In this document: piece after piece, positions 36,871 to 46,322 of the stretch | How the letters are laid out: every line of letters begins with the position of its first letter | Numbering within the stretch: position 1 is the stretch's first letter | DNA from: Lacrimispora sinapis | GTDB lineage: Bacteria; Bacillota; Clostridia; Lachnospirales; Lachnospiraceae | NCBI RefSeq assembly: GCF_043633585.1 | Contig: NZ_CP141832.1 | Coordinates: forward strand, 2,914,001 to 2,978,000 | DNA length: 64,000 nucleotides | Reading direction: 5' to 3' | Translations under genes and position numbers: made by a program | The notes under the pieces: generated by a model | Databases searched by the model: none | What the model saw: the letters and a program-made list of their open reading frames with translations, nothing else | What the model was told of the DNA's origin: nothing

Positions 36871-38940
36871 TCAAACGGTAATATTTCCGACTGCCTGAAT
36901 CTGAATATTATTTGCAATCTCATTAAATGAAAGGACATATACATTAGGATAAAACTGTTCCATCAAGCGATAAAAATACAGTCTGACAACCTGGCTCGTT
37001 AAAACTACCGGTTTCTGATTCAGATCACTGAATTTCTTAATCTGCTCACCCATCTGTCCGATTACCGATTGCATTACATCAGGGCTTAGGGCCAGATATA
37101 CGCCCTGTTCTCCCTTAGCCATACTGCTGATAATATTTTTTTCCAGTTCTGCGTCCAGAGTCAAAACTTTCATTTGCCCTCCTTCGCAGAACATTCTGGT
37201 AATTGTTCTCTTTAAGGAAATTCTGATATTTTCAGTTATGACATCCAAATCCCTGGTTGTAGAGAGCGAGTCTACAATCGTCTCCAGAATCGTCTCCATA
37301 TCCTTAATCGGAACTCCTTCTTTTATCAGGTTAATCAGAATTTTCTGAAGATTTCCATAGGTAAATTGATTTGGAAACAATTCATCCACCAACTCTGCGG
37401 AATGTTTTTTTACATTATCCAACAGCTGCATTACTTCCTGACGTCCCAACAGCTCATACGCATGCTGCTTAATGGTTTCAGACAGATGTGTAAGCATTAC
37501 GGAAAGTGGGTCAATTACCGTATATCCATAGATTTCTGCCATTTCTTTATTCTCAGGACGGATCCATTTGCTGGGGATTCCATAGGCAGGTTCAATCGTT
37601 TCAATGCCGTCTACCTCTCCAGCAAGTACCGGTGGTTCAAGAGCGAGATAATAATCCACCAGGATTTCTCCTTTGGCTACTTCTTCGCCTCTGATTTTTA
37701 TTACATACTGGTTGGTATTTAAACTGGAACTGTCTCTGAGTCTGACAGACGGAATCACAAATCCCATATCCTGGGCATACTGTCTCCTGAAAATGACGAT
37801 TCGGTTAATCATCTTCCCGCCGCTGCTCTCATCAATCAGAGGAATGAGGCTATATCCAAACTCCATCTCAATGGGTTCCACATTGATCAACGTATAAACA
37901 TTATTCACATCACGGTAATAAGATTCTTCATCAGAAGGTGGCTGAGCCAGCTCTTCCGCAGCCTGTGCCGCCTCAGCGACCTGGGTCTTAATAGCTGCCT
38001 CTTTCACTTTCCGCTCTAGCTGAAAGCCAGCTGCAACAAGAATTACAGCCATAAATGCAAGCTGTATTTTGGGCATTCCAGGTACTAACATCAATATTAC
38101 CATGACGAAGCCGGTAAGCATGATCGCCTTGGGCTGAGCCAGAAACTGTGCGGACACATCTTCATTCAGACTTCCTTCTGATACGGCTCTGGTTACAATC
38201 ATACCAGTGGCAGTTGCAACCAAAAGAGAAGGGATCTGAGAAACCAGACCGTCACCTACCGTAGCAATGCTGTAAATAGTCATCACTTCAGAAAATGGCA
38301 GATTGGACTGTACCATACCGATCACGGCACCACCGATAAAGTTGATGAAAGTAATAACGATGGCCATGACCGCATCACCTTTTACAAACTTGGTAGCACC
38401 ATCCATCGCACCGTAAAAATCGGCTTCCTTCTGAATCTTATAACGTCTTAGCTTTGCTTCCTGTTCATTGATCAGACCGGAACTCAAATCGGCATCAATG
38501 GCCATCTGCTTACCTGGCATGGCATCCAGCGTAAATCTGGCCGCTACTTCTGATACACGTTCCGTACCTTTTGTGATAACAAGGAAGTTTACTAAAACTA
38601 TGATTAAAAATACGATAAAACCGACAACGATGTTCCCCTGTAAAACGAAATCTCCAAATGCCTTAATTACCTGGCCGGAAGATCCCTGTTTGGACAAAAT
38701 ATTACGTGTGGAGGATACGTTCAACCCCAACCGCAACAATGTGGTAATTAAGAGCAGGGAAGGAAATATGGAAAATTCCAATGGCTCTCTAATATTCATG
38801 CTTATCAGTAAGATAATCATGGATAGGGCAATATTTATGATAATCATTACGTCCATGAAAAAAGGAGGCAATGGGATGATCAACAGAAGTACAATCATAA
38901 TGACAAATATTACAACGGAATTTTTCAGTAAATTCTTCAT
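36871..38940 (-). CDS. flhA: Flagellar export gate protein FlhA
   Basis: The 689-residue protein has seven to eight N-terminal membrane segments (IFVIMIVLLLIIPLPPFFMD onward) and the FHIPEP core (DAMPGKQMAIDADLSSGLIN). The cytoplasmic C-domain (about 330-689) docks chaperone-substrate complexes. FlhA forms the nonameric ring of the type III export gate and conducts protons. It follows flhB by 41 bp. The genes flhF and flhG, often next, are missing; fliA comes directly. Confidence 0.97.
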   Translation of the reverse strand: MKNLLKNSVVIFVIMIVLLLIIPLPPFFMDVMIIINIALSMIILLISMNIREPLEFSIFPSLLLITTLLRLGLNVSSTRNILSKQGSSGQVIKAFGDFVLQGNIVVGFIVFLIIVLVNFLVITKGTERVSEVAARFTLDAMPGKQMAIDADLSSGLINEQEAKLRRYKIQKEADFYGAMDGATKFVKGDAVMAIVITFINFIGGAVIGMVQSNLPFSEVMTIYSIATVGDGLVSQIPSLLVATATGMIVTRAVSEGSLNEDVSAQFLAQPKAIMLTGFVMVILMLVPGMPKIQLAFMAVILVAAGFQLERKVKEAAIKTQVAEAAQAAEELAQPPSDEESYYRDVNNVYTLINVEPIEMEFGYSLIPLIDESSGGKMINRIVIFRRQYAQDMGFVIPSVRLRDSSSLNTNQYVIKIRGEEVAKGEILVDYYLALEPPVLAGEVDGIETIEPAYGIPSKWIRPENKEMAEIYGYTVIDPLSVMLTHLSETIKQHAYELLGRQEVMQLLDNVKKHSAELVDELFPNQFTYGNLQKILINLIKEGVPIKDMETILETIVDSLSTTRDLDVITENIRISLKRTITRMFCEGGQMKVLTLDAELEKNIISSMAKGEQGVYLALSPDVMQSVIGQMGEQIKKFSDLNQKPVVLTSQVVRLYFYRLMEQFYPNVYVLSFNEIANNIQIQAVGNITV

Positions 38941-38981
38941 TCTTTTACACCATTTCTTTCAAGTATCTCTTCTGCTTTTTT

Positions 38982-40043
38982 CTATTCTATGATTTTGTTA
39001 TTCATACGGTATACGTAAACCAAGATCTCCGCAACCATACCATAATACTCCGGAGGAATCTCCGCCCCAACCTGAGTACTGGCATAAATCCCTCTGGCTA
39101 AGGGTTTATTTTCCAGCACGTACACTCCATGTTCCTCACCTACTGCGACGATCCTGAGTGCAAGCTCATCCTGTCCCTTGGCTACCAGCATCGGTGCATT
39201 GTCTTTCTCAAGATTATAGCGCAAGGCCACCGCATAGTGGGTGGGGTTACGGATAATCACATCTGCGGCAGGAACCGCCTGCATCATACGGGATTTGGCT
39301 CTTTCTCTCTGTAAATTACGAATCCGCCCCTTGATTTCAGGGTTTCCTTCTGTCTGCTTATATTCCTCTTTCAGCTCCTGCTTTGACATCTTAATCTGTC
39401 GCTCATAATCCCACCACTGATAGAAATAGTCAAACCCTGCAATCGCCAGAAATACAATGGACACCTTAAAGATCATATTCATTACGGAATTAAGAACAAA
39501 TACTGTAGATTCCTTAAAATCCATATCAATGGTCCTTGCTACGCCTTTTAATTCCCCCATGATGATTTGATAAAGGATAATGGTTAATATGATGATTTTT
39601 ATGATGTTTTTGATCAATTCCACCAGGCTTTTTAAAGAAATAATATTCTTGATTCCTTTCAGCGGATTCAGTCTGTTAAATTGAGGAAGAAGATTTTTCT
39701 TTGTGAAAATAAATCTAGTCTGCAGCCCTGTTCCTATAACTGCCAACAGCAAGGACACCAGCAGAATGGGCAGCGCACCTTTTATAATTGCCGTTACAGT
39801 GTCGGTATAAGCACTGGTTGTATAATCAGTCAACGTCTCAGTCATGGGTGCCAGACTTAAATATTTTATCATATAATCCCGCATCGTACGGTAAATCAGC
39901 GGAAACAGCATCTTCAGCATCACAAATGTTCCAAGAAGAGAACAAATCATGACCACATCTTTGCTTACTGCAACATGCCCTTTTTTTCGTTCATCCCGTC
40001 TTTTTTTCGGGGTGGCCTTCTCGGTCTTTGAGCCCTCTGCCAT
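38982..40043 (-). CDS. flhB: Flagellar export switch protein FlhB
   Basis: The 353-residue protein has four membrane segments and the cytoplasmic C-domain. The autocleavage motif NPTH is at residues 266-269 (IIRNPTHYAVALRY). Cleavage switches export from rod/hook to filament substrates, together with FliK. A GAAGGAAA site precedes the ATG. The basic N-terminus (TEKATPKKRRDERKKG) is typical. A second, stand-alone copy of its C-domain is coded at 11720-12067. Confidence 0.97.
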   Translation of the reverse strand: MAEGSKTEKATPKKRRDERKKGHVAVSKDVVMICSLLGTFVMLKMLFPLIYRTMRDYMIKYLSLAPMTETLTDYTTSAYTDTVTAIIKGALPILLVSLLLAVIGTGLQTRFIFTKKNLLPQFNRLNPLKGIKNIISLKSLVELIKNIIKIIILTIILYQIIMGELKGVARTIDMDFKESTVFVLNSVMNMIFKVSIVFLAIAGFDYFYQWWDYERQIKMSKQELKEEYKQTEGNPEIKGRIRNLQRERAKSRMMQAVPAADVIIRNPTHYAVALRYNLEKDNAPMLVAKGQDELALRIVAVGEEHGVYVLENKPLARGIYASTQVGAEIPPEYYGMVAEILVYVYRMNNKIIE

Positions 40044-40067
40044 TTTCCTTCTTCACATCCTTTTCAA

Positions 40068-40829
40068 TCATAGAAGTTGAATTGTACTCTGAATTGTTAA
40101 AAGCATCTGACTTATAATATCACCCAAATAGTCAGACATAGGGGAAAACAAGAAAATAAGCATCAACAAACCAATGATGATCTTGATCTGTATATTAATA
40201 ACAAATACGTTGATCTGGGGAATAATCTTCATCAGTACCCCTACTGCTATTTCTGTTAAAAATTGTATCGCCAGAATTGGAAAGGCAAACTTAACCGCCA
40301 TGACAATACATTGTATAAAGATTTCCAACATCGCCCATGCTACCTTTGTACCAAATACCACCTGTCCATAGGGCACGATATCGGCTGATGTTATCAAAAG
40401 CTTAAAAAGTGCCAAATGGCCATCGACCGCAAAGAACAGCAGGATAAAGTAGGTATAATAAATACTACCGCTCAGCGCAATCTGTGCGTTGCTTTGAGGA
40501 TCATAAATAGTAGACATAGACAATCCCATCTGAAAATCAATGATAGACCCGGCAAATGTAATGATAAGAAAAAACAGTTCCATTACAAATCCGATCACAT
40601 ATCCCATGGCAAATTCTTTAATCAGCAGTACTGCATATTCTATAGAATTGACAGGCTCCGGTACCTGAGCAGAGGAAAAGGAATAAATGAGAAGCGTGAA
40701 TACAATAACCATTCCACCCTTCACCTGCAGCGGAATATTTTTTCTTCCCAGTATAGGATTCAGCAGGATGAATCCTGACATCCTCATGAATACCAGGGAA
40801 AACAGCATCATCTGTTCGATATCCGGCAT
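40068..40829 (-). CDS. fliR: Flagellar export gate protein FliR
   Basis: The 253-residue membrane protein has six hydrophobic segments and the FliR hallmarks FMRMSGFILLNPILGRKNIP and GFVMELFFLIITFAGSIIDFQMG (in pieces). With FliP and FliQ it forms the helical core of the export channel. It lies between fliQ and flhB in the standard order. Confidence 0.96.
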   Translation of the reverse strand: MPDIEQMMLFSLVFMRMSGFILLNPILGRKNIPLQVKGGMVIVFTLLIYSFSSAQVPEPVNSIEYAVLLIKEFAMGYVIGFVMELFFLIITFAGSIIDFQMGLSMSTIYDPQSNAQIALSGSIYYTYFILLFFAVDGHLALFKLLITSADIVPYGQVVFGTKVAWAMLEIFIQCIVMAVKFAFPILAIQFLTEIAVGVLMKIIPQINVFVINIQIKIIIGLLMLIFLFSPMSDYLGDIISQMLLTIQSTIQLL

Positions 40830-40854
40830 TTAAATCTTCCTCTCCTGCTTTCAT

Positions 40855-41115
40855 CTAGCCCAGCATAGTGTTAAAAATATGTATCGTATAATCACTAAGC
40901 ATTTCCATCATATTGCCTCCCATAATCAGAAGCATCAGTCCGATTACCAGCAGCTTGGGTACAAACGTGATGGTCTGCTCGTGAATCTGTGTGGCTGCCT
41001 GCAAAATTGATATCAAAATACCAATTACCATACTTACTACCAAAATGGGACCTGCAAGTTTAACTGCTGCCCCAAACATCTCATACATCAGGCTGCTAAG
41101 CGCAACTTCTGTCAT
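40855..41115 (-). CDS. fliQ: Flagellar export gate protein FliQ
   Basis: The 86-residue protein has two membrane helices separated by the conserved loop AATQIHEQTITFVPKL. FliQ is a core subunit of the export channel. AGGAGGAATTTAA precedes the ATG. It sits between fliP and fliR. Confidence 0.96.
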   Translation of the reverse strand: MTEVALSSLMYEMFGAAVKLAGPILVVSMVIGILISILQAATQIHEQTITFVPKLLVIGLMLLIMGGNMMEMLSDYTIHIFNTMLG

Positions 41116-41129
41116 TTAAATTCCTCCTG

Positions 41130-41792
41130 TCAGTAATGAAAACTTTTAACCAGATTTGTAAACAACAGTTCCCAGCCATTGACCGTCACAAATAAAAGAA
41201 GCTTAAAGGGAAGGGAGATCATCGCCGGCGGAAGCATTACCATACCCATGGACATCAGCGTACTGGATACAATAATATCCACCAGCATAAACGGCAGAAA
41301 AATCATAAATCCTGCTGTAAATGCTCTTTTCAGCTCAGAAGTCATAAATGAGGGAATTACAACTGTCATCGGAAGGTCTTCCAAATTCTCAGGCTTTTCT
41401 ATTTTTGAGAGATCCACAAAAACATTTAAGGTTTCTGTTTCTGTCTGTTTCAGCATAAACCTTTTTAAGGGAACCTCTGCCCGCTTCAGCGCCTCTTCCT
41501 GTTTTATCTCTTCCCGTACATAGGGCTGGTATGCATTGGTGTTGATATCTTTAATTACAGGGTCCATAATGAACAGCGTTAAGAACAATGCGATTCCCAC
41601 CAATACCATGTTCGGAGGTGTTTGCTGAATTCCAAGTGCATTTCTGGTAAAAGACAAGATAATGACAATCCTCGTAAAGGATGTCATCATCACTAAGATA
41701 GAAGGCATCAATGATATGATGGTCAGAATGAGAAAAAGCTCGAGGGTCGGTACCCGGCCGCCATTAATATTAATCAAGGCATCTGTATTCAT
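41130..41792 (-). CDS. fliP: Flagellar export gate protein FliP
   Basis: The 220-residue protein has four membrane helices and the FliP signatures MMTSFTRIVIILSFTRNALG and FMIFLPFMLVDIIVSS. The N-terminus is short and does not look like the cleaved signal of enteric FliP. It forms the pore of the export gate. It follows fliO by 11 bp with AGGAGG. Confidence 0.96.
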   Translation of the reverse strand: MNTDALININGGRVPTLELFLILTIISLMPSILVMMTSFTRIVIILSFTRNALGIQQTPPNMVLVGIALFLTLFIMDPVIKDINTNAYQPYVREEIKQEEALKRAEVPLKRFMLKQTETETLNVFVDLSKIEKPENLEDLPMTVVIPSFMTSELKRAFTAGFMIFLPFMLVDIIVSSTLMSMGMVMLPPAMISLPFKLLLFVTVNGWELLFTNLVKSFHY

Positions 41793-41803
41793 TCTGTTCC
41801 TCC

Positions 41804-42163
41804 TTACTCATCTTTCCTGTGTCTGTCTGTATATTTCTTTAATAATTTTTTAAAATCAGGATATCCTTCTCCGCCTTCAGGCAGTGAGGCTCCAACGGTT
41901 TCCAAATTGATGTCTTCTTCTGCTACTTCCGCAAGAAGCGTAATCTGTGAAGATGCGATACCAATGAGGTAATAGTGACTGCCCAGCCGAACAACTGCAA
42001 CCGCTTTATCCTGTCCCAGCGGAAGCCTGTCCAGCATCTGCATACCTGTTCCCCCACGTCTTAATCCGATGCCCTTCCCCAGACTCTTTGTAAATACATA
42101 GCTTAAGTAAAGAATCAGAATGGTAAGAATCAATACCGATGCCAGACTTATCACACTGTTCAA
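41804..42163 (-). CDS. fliO: Flagellar export accessory protein FliO
   Basis: The 119-residue protein has one N-terminal membrane helix (ISLASVLILTILILYLSYVF) and a small cytoplasmic domain with MQMLDRLPLGQDKAVAVVRLG, the FliO/FliZ pattern. It helps assemble the FliP ring. It stands between fliY and fliP. Confidence 0.9.
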   Translation of the reverse strand: MNSVISLASVLILTILILYLSYVFTKSLGKGIGLRRGGTGMQMLDRLPLGQDKAVAVVRLGSHYYLIGIASSQITLLAEVAEEDINLETVGASLPEGGEGYPDFKKLLKKYTDRHRKDE

Positions 42164-42180
42164 CGACTGCCACTTCCTCT

Positions 42181-43527
42181 CTACATCATATTCCCTTTTA
42201 CGATTTCCGTAATCCGAATTCCAAAATTGTCATCGACAACAACAACGTCCCCTTTGGCGATGCAGCGTCCATTTACGTATAAATCGACCTGATCACCTGC
42301 CAATTTATCAAGAACAACCAGAGATCCTTTTGTAAATTCCAGGATATCTTTCACCAGCTTTCTGGTTCTTCCTATTTCTACGGAAACCTCCAGCGGCACT
42401 CCCATGATCAATTCACGGTTTTCTTCCTGTTCCTCATAATTACCGGCTTTATCCTGTAAATTCTTTTGAGGAACCGGTTTTACATTGATTGTTTTCGGAG
42501 CAGCTACTTCCTTGCTTATGTTCTGCTGATCATTCTGCAGCTGCAATATCATCTGCTGCATCTGGTTCATCATTTGCTGCTGCATCTGTATCTGGCTCAT
42601 TAACTGCTGTATGGATGATTGGTCTACACCTGGCATCTGTCCTCCTGCAATAGGTGCAGCAGCTGATGCTGTTGGCTGTACCGGTTTTGGCTCCTCTGCG
42701 ATTTTGCTGCCAGCCAGAAGACTTTCGATCTCTGCCTGAGACAGTGTACCGCCTGACGATCCCCCAGCCGGCTGTGGTTCAGCTTTTGGCTGTGGTTCCG
42801 GTTCTGGCTTTGATTCCTGGGCTGCACCGCCGGATAAAAGCTTTTCAATCTCATCCTGAGACAAAATGCCGCTGCCTGAAGATGGGGCCGGTTTTTCAGA
42901 TTCCTTCAATGGTTCCGGTTCTGAATCCTGTGTTTCCTGGGTAAAGAATCCGCCAACCAGTTCTTTTGCAAGGCTCGGAGGCATTACGTTAATAAATTCA
43001 CTCTCCAAACGGTCCGCAATCTTTAATGTAAATCCTACTACGACCATTATTTCGTTTTCGTCGTAATATTTTTTCTTAAAATCATCTATATCCCCAATTT
43101 CAAAAGAACTGGGAGTGGAAATATTCACTGCCTTCGTCAAAAATTCAGAAAGCGCTGTTGCAGAGGCACCCATCATCTGATTCATAACTTCACAGATGGC
43201 ACTGATATTAAGCTCATTTAACTCGAACTCTTCCTCCGGGGTCTCCATCCCCATCATCATATCCACGATTATCTTTACATCATGTTTTTTAAGAAGCATA
43301 ATATTGCTTCCGCTTAATCCTGCAGTATATGTAATTTCCACCCCTACTGCCGGCTCCAGGTTTGAAATTTCAAACTCTTCCCTTGTTAATACTCTAACCA
43401 CTGGCGTAGTAATATCAACTCTGGCATTGAGCATGGTAGATACTGCAGTGGCTGAGGCACCAAGGCTTATATTCAGTATTTCACCTATGGCATCAATCTC
43501 AAATGCGCTAAAATTCTTCGAATCCAT
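42181..43527 (-). CDS. fliY: Flagellar motor switch phosphatase FliY
   Basis: The 448-residue protein starts directly with two CheC-type half-sites (E16/N19 in IGEILNISLG; E113/N116 in CEVMNQMMG) and ends with a FliN domain (about 370-448). FliY is the C-ring component of Gram-positives that also dephosphorylates CheY-P. The 170-residue linker is odd. It carries ILSQDEIEKLLS (221-232) and TLSQAEIESLLA (261-272), copies of the CheY-binding motif usually at the FliY/FliM N-terminus. A weaker third copy (VDQSSIQQLMS, 301-311) runs into a Gln/Met coiled coil. The N-terminal motif itself is absent. Confidence 0.95.
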   Translation of the reverse strand: MDSKNFSAFEIDAIGEILNISLGASATAVSTMLNARVDITTPVVRVLTREEFEISNLEPAVGVEITYTAGLSGSNIMLLKKHDVKIIVDMMMGMETPEEEFELNELNISAICEVMNQMMGASATALSEFLTKAVNISTPSSFEIGDIDDFKKKYYDENEIMVVVGFTLKIADRLESEFINVMPPSLAKELVGGFFTQETQDSEPEPLKESEKPAPSSGSGILSQDEIEKLLSGGAAQESKPEPEPQPKAEPQPAGGSSGGTLSQAEIESLLAGSKIAEEPKPVQPTASAAAPIAGGQMPGVDQSSIQQLMSQIQMQQQMMNQMQQMILQLQNDQQNISKEVAAPKTINVKPVPQKNLQDKAGNYEEQEENRELIMGVPLEVSVEIGRTRKLVKDILEFTKGSLVVLDKLAGDQVDLYVNGRCIAKGDVVVVDDNFGIRITEIVKGNMM

Positions 43528-43577
43528 ACAACTTTTCTCCCTTTATACTCATTTAGCCCTCTATGCCATACTTTGCC

Positions 43578-44024
43578 TTATTTCCCGATTTCCAATGCCT
43601 TGGAAGCCATCATCTTTATGGCATTAAATGCAGTTATGTTGGCTTCATAGGACCTGGTTGCAGACATACTGTCTACGGTCTCTTTGATCAAATCCACATT
43701 AGGCATCTGCACATAGCCATCTTCATCCGCATCCGGATGTTCCGGGTTATAAACAGACTTTAAAGGACTGGTGTCATCCATAATCTGTGAAACCCTGACA
43801 CCCCCTGTACTTTGCTGCAGACTTCTGCCTGCCGCATTCATCAGTGTTCTTTTAAAACTATTCTCGTTTCTGGCTTCAAGTACTACCATTTTTCTTCGAT
43901 AGGGACCGCCGGCTTCTGTCCTTGTGGTATCAATATTTGCAATATTCTCAGATGCGACATCCAAACGAAGGCGCTGTGCGGTCATTGCTGACGCACTGAT
44001 GTTCATAGAACTCAAAAATGACAT
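43578..44024 (-). CDS. flgC: Flagellar basal-body rod protein FlgC, displaced
   Basis: ATG 44024 follows GAGGAGG. The 148-residue protein has MSFLSSMNISASAMTAQRLR, SENIANIDTTRT and the C-terminal MPNVDLIKETVDSMSATRSYEANITA (in parts), which identify FlgC rather than FlgB. FlgC is a proximal rod subunit. It is normally between flgB and fliE; here it lies between cheY and fliY, 13 kb away from flgB. Confidence 0.92.
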   Translation of the reverse strand: MSFLSSMNISASAMTAQRLRLDVASENIANIDTTRTEAGGPYRRKMVVLEARNENSFKRTLMNAAGRSLQQSTGGVRVSQIMDDTSPLKSVYNPEHPDADEDGYVQMPNVDLIKETVDSMSATRSYEANITAFNAIKMMASKALEIGK

Positions 44025-44048
44025 AGGTACCCTCCTCAAATATCAGCT

Positions 44049-44408
44049 TTAGCCGATAATGCCAGTGACTGTCTTAAGAATACGGTCTGGCTTAAATGGC
44101 TTTACAATAAAATCCTTTGCCCCTGACTTAATCGCTTCAATAACCATGCTCTCCTGACCCATTGCAGAACACATAACAACCGCTGCATCCGGTGCCTTTG
44201 CCTTGATTGCCTTCAATGCTTCCAATCCGTCCATGTTCGGCATGGTGATATCCATAATAACCAGATCCGGATTAATTTCAGAGAACATCTGCACTGCCTG
44301 TGCACCATCAGAAGCTTCGTACAAATCCGTATAACCATTTTTAGATAACGTGTCCTTAATCATCATTCTCATAAATGCTGCATCATCTACTAATAATATT
44401 TTTGCCAT
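44049..44408 (-). CDS. cheY: Chemotaxis response regulator CheY
   Basis: The 119-residue single receiver domain has the acid pair in LLVDDAAFMR, phospho-acceptor aspartate in LVIMDITMPNMDG, the Ser of MCSAMG in the Thr position, and lysine in FIVKPF. Phosphorylated CheY binds FliM/FliY and sets the direction of rotation. It follows fliM by about 50 bp, the usual neighbour of the switch genes. Confidence 0.95.
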   Translation of the reverse strand: MAKILLVDDAAFMRMMIKDTLSKNGYTDLYEASDGAQAVQMFSEINPDLVIMDITMPNMDGLEALKAIKAKAPDAAVVMCSAMGQESMVIEAIKSGAKDFIVKPFKPDRILKTVTGIIG

Positions 44409-44458
44409 TTCTTTACATCTCCTTTTATTATCCTAAATTACTTTATTTAATCCCTGAC

Positions 44459-45478
44459 TCAGTTTTCACTGGTCTGGTAATTTCCCTTATCAACTAAATC
44501 ATCAATCTGTACTGCAACATTCCTCTTGTGAACACCCAGCTGGCCTTTAAACCACGGCTGTTCCTCTACATACAGCTCTACGTCTGAATCCTTTGGAGTA
44601 TTCAGATTGACAACATCCCCCACATGAAGGTTATAGATATCATCAAGAGTAATCACAGCATCGCCGACTTTTGCACGAACCAGTAAATCAGAACCTTTAA
44701 TACTGTTAAAGATTTCCTGCCTGTTGTCCTGGCTCTTGAGCTCATCGCCCATCGCACTGTGTTTCTTCTTATCCATGATGGCAAATATGTTCATAAGCAA
44801 TGATCCCGGTATACATACATTCAGCCTGCCGGTACATTCCTTTAATTCCACATCTATTACAACAATCACAATGGTTTCATCGACACCAATTTCCTGAAAC
44901 ATTCCCGGGTTTTCTTCCAGCCTGTCTAATTCAAAGTTTAAATCAACATAACTGGACCATGAATCTTTCAGCGCCCCGATTAAGTACTGAACTACTTTTT
45001 TGTACAGAGCCATCTCGATCTCTGTATAGGTATAATATTCATCAACGTCTGCTTCTTCCCCTACCCCTCCAAGCATACGGTCGATGAGGCTTAACATCAG
45101 ACTCATACTGGCATTTATTAAAAGAGGAGGGCTCTGAGGAGCATTCGGGACTGTTACATTAACAATGGTCAGCACATCATTATCATTCAGTGCATTTCCA
45201 AACTCATAATAACGCTGTTCCTCTACCGTAATAACCGATAATTCACTGGAGGTCCGGTATAGGCCGTTAATCTGGGAACCAGCAATCCTGGAATAATTAT
45301 CAAATATGCTCTTTAATATTTTTAGTTTATCTTTTGTAAATTTCTTAGGACTATAAAAATCATATTTTCTGTATTTCGTTTCGTTTCCTTTTTTTTCAAT
45401 CTCATCGATCGGCTCATCCGTTCCCGCAAGGGAATTGAGCAGTGCATCAATTTGACTTTGGGATAATACTTCAGCCAT
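44459..45478 (-). CDS. fliM: Flagellar motor switch protein FliM
   Basis: ATG 45478 follows GGGAG at 8 nt; an earlier GTG is less likely. The 339-residue protein has the N-terminal CheY-binding motif EVLSQSQIDALLNSL, a CheC-like middle domain (GSLLMNIFAIMD near its end) and a C-terminal FliN-like domain (VQIDDLV at the end). It links CheY-P binding to FliG tilting in the C-ring. It overlaps motB by 8 bp; fliL, often between them, is missing. Confidence 0.96.
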   Translation of the reverse strand: MAEVLSQSQIDALLNSLAGTDEPIDEIEKKGNETKYRKYDFYSPKKFTKDKLKILKSIFDNYSRIAGSQINGLYRTSSELSVITVEEQRYYEFGNALNDNDVLTIVNVTVPNAPQSPPLLINASMSLMLSLIDRMLGGVGEEADVDEYYTYTEIEMALYKKVVQYLIGALKDSWSSYVDLNFELDRLEENPGMFQEIGVDETIVIVVIDVELKECTGRLNVCIPGSLLMNIFAIMDKKKHSAMGDELKSQDNRQEIFNSIKGSDLLVRAKVGDAVITLDDIYNLHVGDVVNLNTPKDSDVELYVEEQPWFKGQLGVHKRNVAVQIDDLVDKGNYQTSEN

Positions 45479-46283
45479 CTGTTTCACTCCCGCTTTTTAT
45501 TTGATTGTCCGTTTCTAACTGATCCTGATGGTATACCTGGTTGTAGTACTCTTCTAAGGATTTTTCCACCGTGTTGCTTTTGGTGATCAAAATCTCCACA
45601 CGCCGGTTTCGTGCCCTCCCATCTTCGGTATCAAGTGGTGCAATCGGGCGATACTGGCCAAAACTCATACTCACCAGCTTTTCCGGAGAAATCGCATTTT
45701 TACTTTGAAGATATATGATAACTTCTGCAGAACGCTGTGCTGACAGCATCCGGTCATTGCGGATATTGTTCGGTCTTTCCGGATTCTCCTGAGACGTGTG
45801 TGCCAAAACCTGCACATCTTTTATCATGCCGTTTGCCCGCAAAAAAGCAGCCGCAAATTGGTCCAGTACTTCTTTGCCTTCCTGCCGGAGTACAGAGCTG
45901 TCTCCATCAAAAAATACTTTATCACGAAATGTTATAAATGTGAAGTCATCTCCAGGAGTTATCTCGACAGAATCCTGTAAATTCCGCGATTCAATTACCT
46001 GCTTTAAAACCTGGTAAAGTTGATCAAACTCTGTAATATCATCATTCTCAGAAGGAACATTTTGGACGGACTCTCTCTCATTACCACTTACCGGCGGTAC
46101 ATCGTTACCGCTCCCTTCCGACGAAATGGGTTTAAAACTTCCAACTAACATCTTCCATTTGTTCTGGTCAACATAAGAAACGGAATACAAAAGGATAAAA
46201 AAGCACAAAAGAAGCGTAACGATTCCACCATATGTATCCAGCCAGCCTCCGGATTCTTCCTGTTTCTTATACTTCTTAATCAT
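45471..46283 (-). CDS. motB: Flagellar stator protein MotB
   Basis: The 270-residue protein has a single N-terminal membrane helix with the essential proton- or sodium-carrying aspartate in GGWLDTYGGIVTLLLCFF. A plug and linker region follow (about 45-110), then an OmpA/MotB peptidoglycan-binding domain (FITFRDKVFFDGDSSVL, then GRARNRRVEILI). MotB anchors the stator to the wall. It follows motA by 39 bp. Confidence 0.95.
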   Translation of the reverse strand: MIKKYKKQEESGGWLDTYGGIVTLLLCFFILLYSVSYVDQNKWKMLVGSFKPISSEGSGNDVPPVSGNERESVQNVPSENDDITEFDQLYQVLKQVIESRNLQDSVEITPGDDFTFITFRDKVFFDGDSSVLRQEGKEVLDQFAAAFLRANGMIKDVQVLAHTSQENPERPNNIRNDRMLSAQRSAEVIIYLQSKNAISPEKLVSMSFGQYRPIAPLDTEDGRARNRRVEILITKSNTVEKSLEEYYNQVYHQDQLETDNQIKSGSETDG

Positions 46284-46322
46284 ATAACCACCTGTTTTAA
46301 GTTCTCTTAGTCGGAAATCATT

